64,000 bases of DNA from Pseudomonas nabeulensis (GCF_004682045.1 NZ_QUZT01000004.1:62001-126000), one strand, 5' to 3'. Positions 41,946-50,710 are shown, numbered from the stretch's first letter. Made by a program: numbers and translations. The notes: generated by a model not told the origin, from the sequence alone.

Positions 41946-44120
41946 ATGTATTTGTCAGCACTCAAGGTTCAGAATTTCCGTCAGTTCGGCGCCGATCCAA
42001 ACGGCCTTTTCATCGAGTTCAACAAGGGCGTGACGGCACTGGTGGGTGAGAACGACGCGGGTAAATCATCGGTCATCGATGCCCTGCGATTCGTTCTCCA
42101 GACGCGTGACGGAGAATATGTACGCCTTCAGCCTGAAGACTTCCACATCCCAGTTGAAGGCCCCCAGGCGAGCCAGATCACGATCGTTGCCAAATTTGCA
42201 GACCTATCCGTCGCGGATCAGGGGGCGCTGTCTGAGTACGTCACGTTCAATGGTAACGCTGCGGTCGTTTACATCCACTGGACAGCACGAAGGCTCTCGG
42301 ACGACGTACTTGCACGTCGTTGGGTGGATATTGCGGTGCGCAGTGGTCACAGCGGCGGCGGCCCAAGCCTCGACTCCAACGTCCGGCAGTTGCTGGCTGC
42401 TGCATACCTGCGCCCTCTTCGCGATGCCACACGGGAAATGTCGCCAGGACGTGGATCACGACTGTCGCAGGTGCTCAAAAACTTCCCAAGCATCAAGGAC
42501 GGTAGTGGATTTGATACCGATCGCCCTTTGGAAAACCCCGCATCGTTGAGTCTCACTGGGTTGGCAGGTTACTTACGGCATTTCGTGAACCTGCACCCAG
42601 GTGTGGCTGCTGCACAAGGCTCAATCAACGACAACTACCTGTCCCACCTTTCGCTTGAGGGGGATGAGTTACACGGGCGCATCAACTTCGTCGACGGCAG
42701 TTCCGAATCTGCTCGCCTCAGACAGATACTGGAACGCATGGAGCTGAGTCTGCTTGACCAAGGATCACAAGAAGCTCGCGGCGAGTATGGACTGGGCTCC
42801 AACAACCTGATGTTTATGGCCTGTGAGTTGCTGTTGCTGGGCAAGGAGCCAGATGGGCTGCCGCTATTACTCATTGAGGAGCCCGAGGCCCATCTCCATC
42901 CCCAACGACAACTACGCCTGATGGAGTTTTTGAGCGAATCAGCAAAGCCCAGAGTCGCCTCCCCCACTGTCGTTCAGGAAACGGTGAACAGTGAGCGTGT
43001 TGAAGACTCTCTCCCGTGCAACGAAGGCTCCGGAACCCTGTCAGCGGAGTCCTCTGGCCATCGAGGAACAACTGCTGATGAGGTCAGCCAGGAAAGCGAA
43101 ACGCGCCCGGTACAAGTCATCCTCACCACCCACAGTCCCAACCTCAGCTCCAAGATCGCCTTGGACAATCTAGTGCTGATGCACGGTCGCAAAGCTTATT
43201 CGCTCGGGAAGCAGCACACGAAGCTGGATGAAGGGGACTATCGCTTCCTCGCCCGTTTCCTGGACGTGACCAAGGCGAACTTGTTCTTCGCACGTGGGGT
43301 ACTCATCGTCGAGGGCGATGCTGAAGCCATCCTGTTGCCGGCGCTGGCGAAGCTGCTCGAAAAAGACTTAACCCGCCATGGGGTTTCGGTTGTAAATGTA
43401 GGGGGCATTGGTCTTGGCCGCTATGCTCGAATCCTCCAACGTGCGACCCCTGGGGCTGGTGTTCTGAACATCCCCGTAGCCTGCGTCTCGGACATGGACG
43501 TCATGCCTGATTGCGCACCAGAAATTCTGGGGTTGGTAGAAGGTGCAGACGATCCAAAATGGGAAAACACTGCACAGAGAAAGTGGCGCGCAACGCGCGA
43601 TTTTGGTGTCAATGATGATAGCCGGCTTCTCGGCTTGGAGGAGCGACGCCGCCTGCGTAAAGCGAACGACGAGCAGAATGTAAAAACGTTCGTGGCGGGG
43701 CAATGGACGCTGGAATACGACTTGGCCTTCAGCGGCATGGCACGCGAGGTGTTGATCGCTGCACGCCTGGCTGCTAAGGATGAGGCACTTCATGCCGGTC
43801 GGGAAACACATGATCAGATCATTGAGCGGGCCATAGCTGAGTATGACGGCTATTACAGTTCGAACATGTCGCCCGAGCAAGTGAGTTCTACTGTCTATGC
43901 CCTGTTCCACCGCAAGGTCGCCTCAAAGGCCATCGCAGCTCAGTACCTCGTCGACATCTTGGAACAACGCTATCGGGGGATTGTGGTGCCGCGCGAGGGG
44001 ATGGAGGAGAGACTCCCCGGCTACCTCGTTGAGGCGATCACCTATGTGACCTCTCGCTTGGCAGTGCCCCACGAGCAGCACCAGCCATCACAACAGCAAT
44101 CTGAACGGCATACACCATGA
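41946..44120 (+). CDS. gajA: OLD-family ATPase/TOPRIM nuclease, Gabija GajA-like
   Basis: 724 residues from the ATG at 41946, with AGGA 8 bases before it; the frame is open 54 codons further up but unconvincing. ABC-type ATPase: Walker A GENDAGKSS (residues 34-42), signature region near GLGSNNLMFMACELLLLGKE, Walker B LLLIEEPEAHLHP (about 306-318) and switch histidine in ILTTHSPNLS. The C-terminal TOPRIM domain has VLIVEGDAEA (about 452-461) and SDMDV (about 515-519). With a UvrD-like helicase in the same operon this is the Gabija/class 2 OLD arrangement: the complex nicks phage DNA when nucleotides are depleted. A 50-residue polar insert before the switch histidine is unusual. Confidence 0.85.
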   Translation: MYLSALKVQNFRQFGADPNGLFIEFNKGVTALVGENDAGKSSVIDALRFVLQTRDGEYVRLQPEDFHIPVEGPQASQITIVAKFADLSVADQGALSEYVTFNGNAAVVYIHWTARRLSDDVLARRWVDIAVRSGHSGGGPSLDSNVRQLLAAAYLRPLRDATREMSPGRGSRLSQVLKNFPSIKDGSGFDTDRPLENPASLSLTGLAGYLRHFVNLHPGVAAAQGSINDNYLSHLSLEGDELHGRINFVDGSSESARLRQILERMELSLLDQGSQEARGEYGLGSNNLMFMACELLLLGKEPDGLPLLLIEEPEAHLHPQRQLRLMEFLSESAKPRVASPTVVQETVNSERVEDSLPCNEGSGTLSAESSGHRGTTADEVSQESETRPVQVILTTHSPNLSSKIALDNLVLMHGRKAYSLGKQHTKLDEGDYRFLARFLDVTKANLFFARGVLIVEGDAEAILLPALAKLLEKDLTRHGVSVVNVGGIGLGRYARILQRATPGAGVLNIPVACVSDMDVMPDCAPEILGLVEGADDPKWENTAQRKWRATRDFGVNDDSRLLGLEERRRLRKANDEQNVKTFVAGQWTLEYDLAFSGMAREVLIAARLAAKDEALHAGRETHDQIIERAIAEYDGYYSSNMSPEQVSSTVYALFHRKVASKAIAAQYLVDILEQRYRGIVVPREGMEERLPGYLVEAITYVTSRLAVPHEQHQPSQQQSERHTP

Positions 44121-46123
44121 TCACGTTCCGTGACCTGGTGCCCGAAATCACCGACGAGGACATCGGCTGGATCTCAGGACTTATGAAGCTTGAGGGCCTG
44201 GATGAGCAGCGCATGGCGTTTCTTCGATCGCGAGAAACACTCGACGTATCGGCGTGCCCGGGAAGCGGTAAAACCACATTGCTTGTCGCCAAACTCGCCA
44301 TCCTTGCCCGCAACTGGAAAAGCCGCACTCGCGGGATTTGCGTGTTATCCCACACCAACGTAGCCCGCGAAGAAATCGAGCAACGCCTGGGGAACACTGT
44401 TGTTGGCCGCCAGCTGCTGAGCTACCCCCACTACATCGACACGATTCATGGGTTCGTCAGGCGCTTCCTTGCCACACCTTGGCTGCTCTCCGCGCAACAC
44501 CGTTTTACCGCGATCGATGATGAGCTGACTCACCGGATGCGCTCAAAGTACATGTGGGAGGAACGAGAAGACAGGAGGATTCTGCGCAGTTTCCTAGGGC
44601 ATAGAACCTTCGATACCAAATTGCTCCGGTTAGCCAGTACAGACTTTTCCAACCCACGCATTGACGTCGCTCGGGGCAGCCTCCCGTGTGGCCCTGATGC
44701 TCAGAGCTATCAAATAATGGCGAGAGCGGTAGGAAAGACAGCCCGGCAAGGCTACTTCTGCTATGACGAGATTTTCGTGCTGGGCACCGCCCAGCTTAGT
44801 GAGCGGCCAAGCGTCACGGAGGGGTTGAGGCACCGTTTTCCCTGCGTATTCATTGACGAGATGCAAGATACCTCAGCGATGCAGAACGACTACCTGAGCG
44901 CGATTTTCCCCCGCGACAATCCAGAGATATGCGTAACGCGAGTTGGCGATCCCAATCAGGCGATTTTTGAATCGGACATCCACACCAATGGCTGTGACTT
45001 TCCGGATCGAAGCAGAGCAGTCGACATCTCCAGCAGCTTTCGCTTCGATGAGTCGATCGCGTTGCTGGCAAATCCCTTTGCTTTCCGTGCTGTTGTAGAC
45101 GGGCTTTCCGGGCGGCGCAACGCGGGTGAGGAAGGGCCACTTCGCCACACCATTTTTGTTTTCCCTGATGGTGACTGTAGCGGTGTACTGGATGCTTATG
45201 GGTGCCTGGTTCTCCAAGAGCTCCCCGCTGACCTACATGGCAAGGCCACAGTCTCGGCAATCGGCTATACCCATAGAGACTTCGATCCTGTCGATGCCGA
45301 TCCACTGCATTATCCAAAGACGGTTGGGCACTATTGGGAAGGCTATGACCGTAACGCGGGGTCGGCGACATACCGACCTCCGACGTTGATTGAGCGTATT
45401 CGTCAAGCGAAGCGTAACCTCGTTAAAGGCGATACCGCACACCATAGCGTTGAGGAAATCGCTAAGGGGCTTCTCCACTTGGTGAACCTCACCAACCTCA
45501 CCACCAAGATCAAGGTAGGGCCCCGGCAGCACGTCCAGGTTCAGCAACTGTTTACCAACCCCGAAGACTTGGGCTGCTACCAACAATTGGTGGTTGAGCT
45601 GCTGTTCACATCCAACATCACCAGCACCGACAACTGGTCATCCTACGCACGCCGCTTCTCCGATTTGGCATCCGTGCTTGCTGGAGCGCATGAACAACCC
45701 GAGACAGCACAAGGGTACCTTGCTTGGGTACCGGAAAGCGTAGAGGTTGTGCAGGAAGGGGCTGTACAGCATGCAGTGAATACCTTCCGAAGCACTCAAG
45801 AAAATGGCGTGGTGGACATCAAACTCGGCTCGATTCATTCGAGCAAGGGACAGACCCACACTGCGACGCTTGTTCTTGAAACGTTCAACTATGAGCACTT
45901 CATCACTAGTTTGTTGCCATGGGCTACCGGACAAAACAGCCACGGAGGGCCCCGACCAGGAAAGAGAACCACCCAACGCCTGCTTGCCATGTATGTGGCA
46001 ATGACGCGCCCGACTCACCTGCTCTGCCTGGCAATAAGTAGACGGGCGCTCGGCGAGGGAGAAGCATTCGAGACCAACTGTGCACAGCTTCGCGAGCAGG
46101 GTTGGGAAATCCAGCATTTGTAG
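44117..46123 (+). CDS. gajB: UvrD/PcrA-like helicase, Gabija GajB-like
   Basis: 668-residue superfamily 1A helicase. Q-motif-like LDEQRMAFLRS near residue 28; Walker A ACPGSGKTT near residues 47-56; motif Ia VLSHTNVAREEIEQRL; Walker B FIDEMQDTS near residue 245; motif III VGDPNQAIFESD; motif V GSIHSSKGQTHTATLVLE; motif VI YVAMTRPTHLLCLA. All helicase motifs are intact. It overlaps the GajA-like gene by four bases, so the two are made together. It is longer than the best-known GajB (about 500 residues). Other ATP-dependent repair partners are possible, but the pairing favours anti-phage defence. Confidence 0.85.
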   Translation: MITFRDLVPEITDEDIGWISGLMKLEGLDEQRMAFLRSRETLDVSACPGSGKTTLLVAKLAILARNWKSRTRGICVLSHTNVAREEIEQRLGNTVVGRQLLSYPHYIDTIHGFVRRFLATPWLLSAQHRFTAIDDELTHRMRSKYMWEEREDRRILRSFLGHRTFDTKLLRLASTDFSNPRIDVARGSLPCGPDAQSYQIMARAVGKTARQGYFCYDEIFVLGTAQLSERPSVTEGLRHRFPCVFIDEMQDTSAMQNDYLSAIFPRDNPEICVTRVGDPNQAIFESDIHTNGCDFPDRSRAVDISSSFRFDESIALLANPFAFRAVVDGLSGRRNAGEEGPLRHTIFVFPDGDCSGVLDAYGCLVLQELPADLHGKATVSAIGYTHRDFDPVDADPLHYPKTVGHYWEGYDRNAGSATYRPPTLIERIRQAKRNLVKGDTAHHSVEEIAKGLLHLVNLTNLTTKIKVGPRQHVQVQQLFTNPEDLGCYQQLVVELLFTSNITSTDNWSSYARRFSDLASVLAGAHEQPETAQGYLAWVPESVEVVQEGAVQHAVNTFRSTQENGVVDIKLGSIHSSKGQTHTATLVLETFNYEHFITSLLPWATGQNSHGGPRPGKRTTQRLLAMYVAMTRPTHLLCLAISRRALGEGEAFETNCAQLREQGWEIQHL

Positions 46124-46177
46124 CAGTCTGAATGCCCACACCTACCCATTGCCCGCGACAGAAATGACCTGACCGCT

Positions 46178-47008
46178 TCAAACGCCTGAATCACTCACTG
46201 GCTTCTTCCAACGCCATCTCAAACGGTCATCCTGATCCAGCACCCACAAGCCCGACCAGATCGCCAGCCAGAACTGAGCCGTCACCAGCCAGCGGATGCT
46301 CATGACCCAACCGATGGACTTGGCACCCACACGCACCCATGGGGCAGCGTATTTGGCCCCGCCATCAGCTACGGGTACATACATGCCCGAGTAGGAGAAG
46401 GAGCCAAACCATCGCCAATAAATTTCGATTTCCTGCTTGGCAAATTTCACCACATCCAAATTCCAATGAATGTCCCATCGCTTAGACCACTGGGAGTTCC
46501 ATGTCGATGTTTGAGTCAGAGTCTGCGTCAAACCATCCGGGATAGGGATGTTGCAGCCATCGGTCAGTTCAACACTGCAGTGGCGAAGGCGGTAGGTATC
46601 TAAAGAAAACCGTACTCTGTCATCCGTCACGTCGACAAGCTCGCACACCGGTTGGTTATTCAATTTGAAAATGGCAGGTGTCGTGTCCACGTCGACTACG
46701 ATGATCCTGTCTTGGTACTTAACCCCCATGCCCCGCCCCTCAAACACACATTCGAAGCGGTTGACGGCGCCTTGCTTTGCTCTCAAAGCGATTTTGGATT
46801 CCTGGGGCTGCGCGTCAGTGGATTCTGCAAGATAGACGCTGTATTCCAAGTGCTCGCCAAGCGGCTCCCAAAACGAACCTAACCCATGCTTGCTCGTCCA
46901 GCGACGATGAGAATGGAGGTAGGTTTTATAGGACAAGGCCTTTTCGACCTTTCTCCAACACCAGCCAGCCACAAATCCTACGATTCCCCAAGGGACTGAT
47001 AGGGTCAT
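46178..47008 (-). CDS. Membrane-associated protein of unknown function next to the Gabija-like operon
   Basis: 276 residues with AAAGGA 8 bases before the start. One N-terminal hydrophobic segment (VPWGIVGFVAGWCW) and a C-terminal one (WLVTAQFWLAIWSGLWVL), with a beta-rich middle domain (RIIVVDVDTTPAIFKLNNQP, VRFSLDTYRLRHCSVEL). No family recognised. It is convergent with the helicase gene (54-base gap) and not co-transcribed with it. It may be an independent cargo gene. Confidence 0.68.
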   Translation of the reverse strand: MTLSVPWGIVGFVAGWCWRKVEKALSYKTYLHSHRRWTSKHGLGSFWEPLGEHLEYSVYLAESTDAQPQESKIALRAKQGAVNRFECVFEGRGMGVKYQDRIIVVDVDTTPAIFKLNNQPVCELVDVTDDRVRFSLDTYRLRHCSVELTDGCNIPIPDGLTQTLTQTSTWNSQWSKRWDIHWNLDVVKFAKQEIEIYWRWFGSFSYSGMYVPVADGGAKYAAPWVRVGAKSIGWVMSIRWLVTAQFWLAIWSGLWVLDQDDRLRWRWKKPVSDSGV

Positions 47009-47259
47009 TCACTTTTCCTTTGTTTAAACGTTGCACGGCAGTGATCGCATATCCGTGTACTACCGTCCTGAACGCCACTACCCACATGCGGCACTGGGGT
47101 GGTTATGGGGGCCGACGAGCAAAAATACAATCAGCGTGAATTCTGCCCGCTCACCCCCTTCCACGCCGCGCCAGTCGACGAAGGGTGGGTTGTAAAAGCA
47201 TGAAGAAAAGAAGACCATCCATGGCCTAGCGCCATCACTGAATTGCACGGAAGCTCTGC

Positions 47260-47589
47260 ATGCAAGCCAAAACACTCAAATCCCTAATCGCGGATCACGG
47301 CGTCTCCTTCGACGCCGCCACCATCATGAACGCGCTGGTCAAAACCGGGCATGCTGAGGTGTTCCAGTACCCCAGCACGACGGGTAGCGGTGTGATGAAG
47401 TCATTCAAGCGGCTCACGGATCAAGCTGAACACCTCGGAGTCAACAAGGCTTCAATGGGCCATCCATTCAAAACTGAACCAAAATTCTACGCCGAAACCT
47501 TCGCCGACTTGCTCAATGTCGTGGTATGCCAACTCCATGAGGAAACAGCCGCGCTCGCAGCGGCACGTGAGGGACTGGAGGCTGTTTAA
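47260..47589 (+). CDS. Small cargo protein, unknown
   Basis: 109 residues. Helical, with LIADHGVSFDAATIMNALVK at the start, resembling a short HTH segment, followed by YPSTTGSGVMKSFKRL and LNVVVCQLHEETAALAAARE. No signal peptide or membrane helix. The start lacks a strong ribosome-binding site (GAAGC 9 bases upstream). It is transcribed away from the membrane-protein gene. Confidence 0.6.
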   Translation: MQAKTLKSLIADHGVSFDAATIMNALVKTGHAEVFQYPSTTGSGVMKSFKRLTDQAEHLGVNKASMGHPFKTEPKFYAETFADLLNVVVCQLHEETAALAAAREGLEAV

Positions 47590-47988
47590 TTACAGCACTC
47601 CGTCCGGCCTAACATCAAGTCGTGGAGGCTAGCAGCGCGGCAGGGCAATTAAGTGGATCAGCTCGACTGGCCGATGCAAGCGGAGCGCGCAGGCGTGAGG
47701 ATGGAAGCCCGGAGGACCGAGACCGGGCAGCATGACCGGACTTGATTCACGACAGCTGCCCCGGAAGGGGCACGCCAAATACAAGTTTTGGACTGCTCCC
47801 ACAGCTCTACTACGAGTCCTAACGAGATGAAATTGCAACCGTTAGAGGGGCAATTTGCTACTCATCCATCCAAAAGTTCACTTTCAGTAGTGAAATAGCT
47901 TTCGATCAAGCCACCCGACCCAACATCTGTATTGCCACGTCGTGATGGAATCCAGCTTCCATCGCTGAGCTTACTCAAGGAAACAACA
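47590..47988. other. 400-base noncoding stretch with two perfect hairpins
   Basis: No convincing gene. GCCCGG/CCGGGC (47707-47728) with a 10-base loop, and TGCCCC/GGGGCA (47757-47772) closed by a GGAA tetraloop, lie 28 bases apart in GC-rich DNA. The T/A-richer sequence after 47830 probably carries the promoter of the next gene. The first part may encode a small RNA; I do not recognise it. Confidence 0.5.
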
Positions 47989-48261
47989 ATGATTGACACC
48001 GTACACAGCCAGCGCCTGGTAAAGGCCTATGAACTCATCGATTTCATAGGTACGGCTACCGACCTTGAAAGCCTCGTGCTGTTGTTTGGCAGAGCATACG
48101 GATATATCGAATCGCTCCGCGACACCAAGATTTTGCCCAATGGGGCGTTTGCAAACATGGAGGAACAAGCGCGCATGAATTTCGACAAGATCAATACCCA
48201 GCTGGGGGTAAACGCACGCCGACCAGAGCCTGTCGCCCCAACCTGGAAAGCGACACGGTAA
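47989..48261 (+). CDS. Small cargo protein, unknown (first of a three-gene run)
   Basis: 90 residues from the ATG at 47989 with AAGGA 8 bases upstream; the upstream 19 codons are a poor match for coding. LVKAYELIDFIGTATDLESL, then FGRAYGYIESLRDT, is helical and acidic. No known domain. It lies 38 bases ahead of the next gene in the same direction. Confidence 0.62.
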   Translation: MIDTVHSQRLVKAYELIDFIGTATDLESLVLLFGRAYGYIESLRDTKILPNGAFANMEEQARMNFDKINTQLGVNARRPEPVAPTWKATR

Positions 48262-48299
48262 GCCTGGCTCAAGATCCACATATTCAAAAGGAACATTGG

Positions 48300-48917
48300 T
48301 TGAACGCTTTACAGGCCGTCAGCAAGGCGCTTCAGATGAAGCTTGCAGCCTTTCAGAAAAATCCTCAGGAGGAGGATGAAGAATACCTGCGCGGAGCAGC
48401 GCTCCTCGCAATCGATGTAGGAATCATCATGAATGCTCCAGCGCTCATAACCGAAGCACAGGAAGTGATCAGTTGGATTGAGGAATGGACTGTTGAGCAG
48501 TTAAATGAGCATGCGGTCGAGATGGAAGAAAGCTACCGGGCTTGGGAAAAAAGCCGAGAGCCTTTGTACGAGGCGCATCGATTGGCAAAGGCCATTGTGG
48601 GCCGCGAATACAACGACCCCCGATGGATTGGGCTCGTAGACGCGTACCGCGAGGCTTTCCCCACATTTATCGTACGCAATTCCGTGTTCGCGCGGCTTGC
48701 CCCCACACAGATGGCATTCCGACTCCGCGGTTTTTTGAGCAAAGCCATCCAAGAAAAAAAACTTGGCCGAACACCGACCGAGCCCGACATGCTGGAGGGC
48801 CTATCTGAAGCGAAAGCCCGACTTCAAATCCAGACACTGAGCTATCTAGAGCGGGCGCTGCCAGGCTTCGATTTCAACGGCCATCCAATTCTTGAGCAAC
48901 AGTCAGAGGCGCGCTGA
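48300..48917 (+). CDS. Helical cargo protein, unknown (second of the run)
   Basis: 205 residues from a TTG at 48300, chosen for AAAGGA 6-10 bases before it; an ATG at codon 13 is the alternative. Almost entirely helical and acidic: ITEAQEVISWIEEWTVEQLN, EMEESYRAWEKSREPLYEAH, AREAFPTFIV-like core (DAYREAFPTFIVRNSVFARL). No motif, signal or membrane segment. Context suggests an operon with its two neighbours. Confidence 0.65.
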   Translation: MNALQAVSKALQMKLAAFQKNPQEEDEEYLRGAALLAIDVGIIMNAPALITEAQEVISWIEEWTVEQLNEHAVEMEESYRAWEKSREPLYEAHRLAKAIVGREYNDPRWIGLVDAYREAFPTFIVRNSVFARLAPTQMAFRLRGFLSKAIQEKKLGRTPTEPDMLEGLSEAKARLQIQTLSYLERALPGFDFNGHPILEQQSEAR

Positions 48918-48943
48918 CGCCACACGTTATTCAAGGGGAAAAC

Positions 48944-49309
48944 ATGAGCGTCGAGCAGAACGGATTTCGAGACGTCTTTAACTTAGAGCACCACCTCTCC
49001 TCTGAGGGAGGGTTTACAATTGGCCCCTACCGAATCACCGTCAGCAAGGAGCTCATTGAGGCAGACTTTGCCCGGTCACAACGGCTCGTATTTGGTGGTA
49101 CTTTCAAATCGTCCGGGTTCAAGAACACCGTCACTGAAGAACCAGCCAGTCCTGGTTCTTGGAGCGTAACGGCTGCTGTGGCTGAGCACGAAGGGTTAGA
49201 TCAAGCTTCCGTTCTCCTGCCCGACAATCCATGGGTGCCGCGTACTTCCCTGCTTCAACGGCCATTACGTTTACCAAATTGGAGGATGTGGATTAGCCTG
49301 CCCAACTAA
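48944..49309 (+). CDS. Beta-rich cargo protein, unknown (third of the run)
   Basis: 121 residues, start ATG at 48944 with AAGGGG 9 bases upstream. EGGFTIGPYRITVSKELIEA and RLVFGGTFKSSGFKNTVTEE are mostly beta; the last 30 residues (SLLQRPLRLPNWRMWISLPN) are Arg/Trp-rich. No family recognised. It ends the three-gene run at 49309. Confidence 0.6.
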   Translation: MSVEQNGFRDVFNLEHHLSSEGGFTIGPYRITVSKELIEADFARSQRLVFGGTFKSSGFKNTVTEEPASPGSWSVTAAVAEHEGLDQASVLLPDNPWVPRTSLLQRPLRLPNWRMWISLPN

Positions 49310-49762
49310 TGCCCACATGCTACCAGCGAAGCTCTAGCAAGGTGTAGCTCTAGCCAGCGCCTAGCGCCACACCCTTTGCAACTGATCACCCAAGTACCTC
49401 CCGCCCGTCCCCAGACTGACGTACACTGAAATCCGTCGACTACCACCCTGGTCCATGTCAGAAATCGCCAATCGCGATCACTCGCAGATCCGCCGCGACT
49501 GGGGGCAATATTGGGGGCATAACTCATATTTTTTGATCTTAAACTACCGAGCTAGAGCCCAGTCAAAATGTTTTTTGGAAGCTCTGAAAACGCCACGAAA
49601 AAATCCACAGGTACTCAGCTCTTTGAAAAGCCTCTTCAACCCCGAATCGACAAAGCTAATTGACCGTTCATCGGTTCACTTGAATGCTCCCAAGACTCAT
49701 CGGTCACTACAGCGATGGGTACATTCCGGAATTTCCGGCGAGACTCATCGCAAGGCGAGCGT
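49310..49762. other. Noncoding interval with integrase-type repeats
   Basis: No convincing gene; a 103-codon frame at 49455-49766 has no ribosome-binding site and a random-looking composition. TGGGGGCA occurs twice (49500-49507 and 49512-49519), spaced 12 bases. Such repeats are common beside tyrosine-integrase genes of phages and islands, but no integrase follows. AGCTCTAGC is also repeated, near 49333 and 49347. Confidence 0.5.
49500..49519 (+). repeat. Direct repeat TGGGGGCA, two copies
   Basis: Two exact copies about one helical turn apart. In other island and phage ends, similar repeats lie near attP and may be integrase arm sites (from memory of such sequences). Here they may mark the old right end of the ICE. 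Confidence 0.45.
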
Positions 49763-49981
49763 ATGAGCGGAATCGATGATTTCAGATTCAAGTCCCACTA
49801 CCTTTTAATTGAGCTAGATGCGGCAACCAGCACGATGATGATGCTTGTTTCTTCTAAGGAGGTTGCGGGAGCCAAGTGGGATGCCGCAGCTTTGCGTCAT
49901 CATGAGGCCTTTCATGCCTGGAGCTCATTTCTAAATGTCCCCTATGATCATTTACGTGGTTCGACGCAGTCGTCTCACTAA
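49763..49981 (+). CDS. Small hypothetical protein
   Basis: 72 residues from the ATG at 49763 with AAGGCGAG upstream. YLLIELDAATSTMMMLVSSK and WDAAALRHHEAFHAWSSFLN suggest a small alpha/beta or helical protein. It resembles short stress-island proteins of Pseudomonas, but I cannot name a family. First gene of the right-hand accessory block. Confidence 0.6.
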   Translation: MSGIDDFRFKSHYLLIELDAATSTMMMLVSSKEVAGAKWDAAALRHHEAFHAWSSFLNVPYDHLRGSTQSSH

Positions 49982-50039
49982 CTGAAAGGCGGACAGTTCT
50001 TTAGCCCGCTGCAACCGTTAAGAATTAGGGTGGAAATCC

Positions 50040-50273
50040 ATGTTAGGCGCCAGTAAAGATACTCACCCCGCTAAACATGTATCGGCTCATTTACTCGCCC
50101 TGATTGCGCAAGCACCTACCGCAGTTGAAGCGTGGATCCATAATATTCGCGCGCAGGAGTTGATATTGAATCTTCAAGTTACAGAGGCCATCTCCAAGCT
50201 TGATGGTGATAATCTGAGGATCCTGTACAGGGTGGCGCTTGAGAAGCGTCTCCATAAAATTGCGAGCGCGTGA
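50040..50273 (+). CDS. Small hypothetical protein
   Basis: 77 residues. The body is helical: VSAHLLALIAQAPTAVEAWI and TEAISKLDGDNLRILYRVAL. No membrane segment. GGGTGG lies upstream of the ATG at about 10 bases. Unknown function; 58 bases after the previous small gene in the same direction. Confidence 0.58.
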   Translation: MLGASKDTHPAKHVSAHLLALIAQAPTAVEAWIHNIRAQELILNLQVTEAISKLDGDNLRILYRVALEKRLHKIASA

Positions 50274-50710
50274 GGACGAAATCATCTTAGGCCATAGCGC
50301 GGGCAAGACGTTCTTGTTGGCGGTAGCGGTCGAGCATTTGCGAGCTTTTGGCGTCTAGGAGAGGCCCTTTGGCCTAATGGGCGATGCTTTACCGCTAAGG
50401 CAGAACTTTGCGGGCCGTATCTGCGACCGAGTAGCACTGGTGGTGCTCTAGAGACGATCTTCGAGAACCCTGAGCAAATCAAGCAGGGGCTGGCTAGGCT
50501 GAAGGCTCAAGGATCTATCTCAAAGCTGTGCTCACGCGACTGCCGACGCACCGAAATGCTACTTAATCACGCAAGGTGTGTTGGGCAGGCGCATACGGAC
50601 CGGTGGCCCCTGAGGGGTAAACTTGGCCAGCCAGCGCCGTTACACCGAAGCGGCCAGCGTGAATTCATTGGTCGCGCCGCTCATGCCACGTGGTCACTTC
50701 GGTTAAGTCC
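50274..50710. other. Noncoding interval with gene scraps
   Basis: On the minus strand, 50285-50370 reads KGPLLDAKSSQMLDRYRQQE and then LARAMA before a stop, a convincing protein C-terminus without a body. On the + strand near 50453-50510 IFENPEQIKQGLARLKAQG looks like another scrap. Neither could be assigned. The interval appears to be a recombination scar. Confidence 0.4.

Noticed and set aside
47105-47203. 32-codon frame upstream of the 47260 gene
   Set aside because: Plausible composition but no ribosome-binding site and no family; too short to support.
49455-49766. 103-codon open frame starting MSEIANRD
   Set aside because: No ribosome-binding site, random-looking sequence after codon 25, and it contains the TGGGGGCA repeats. 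Kept only as a possible scar.
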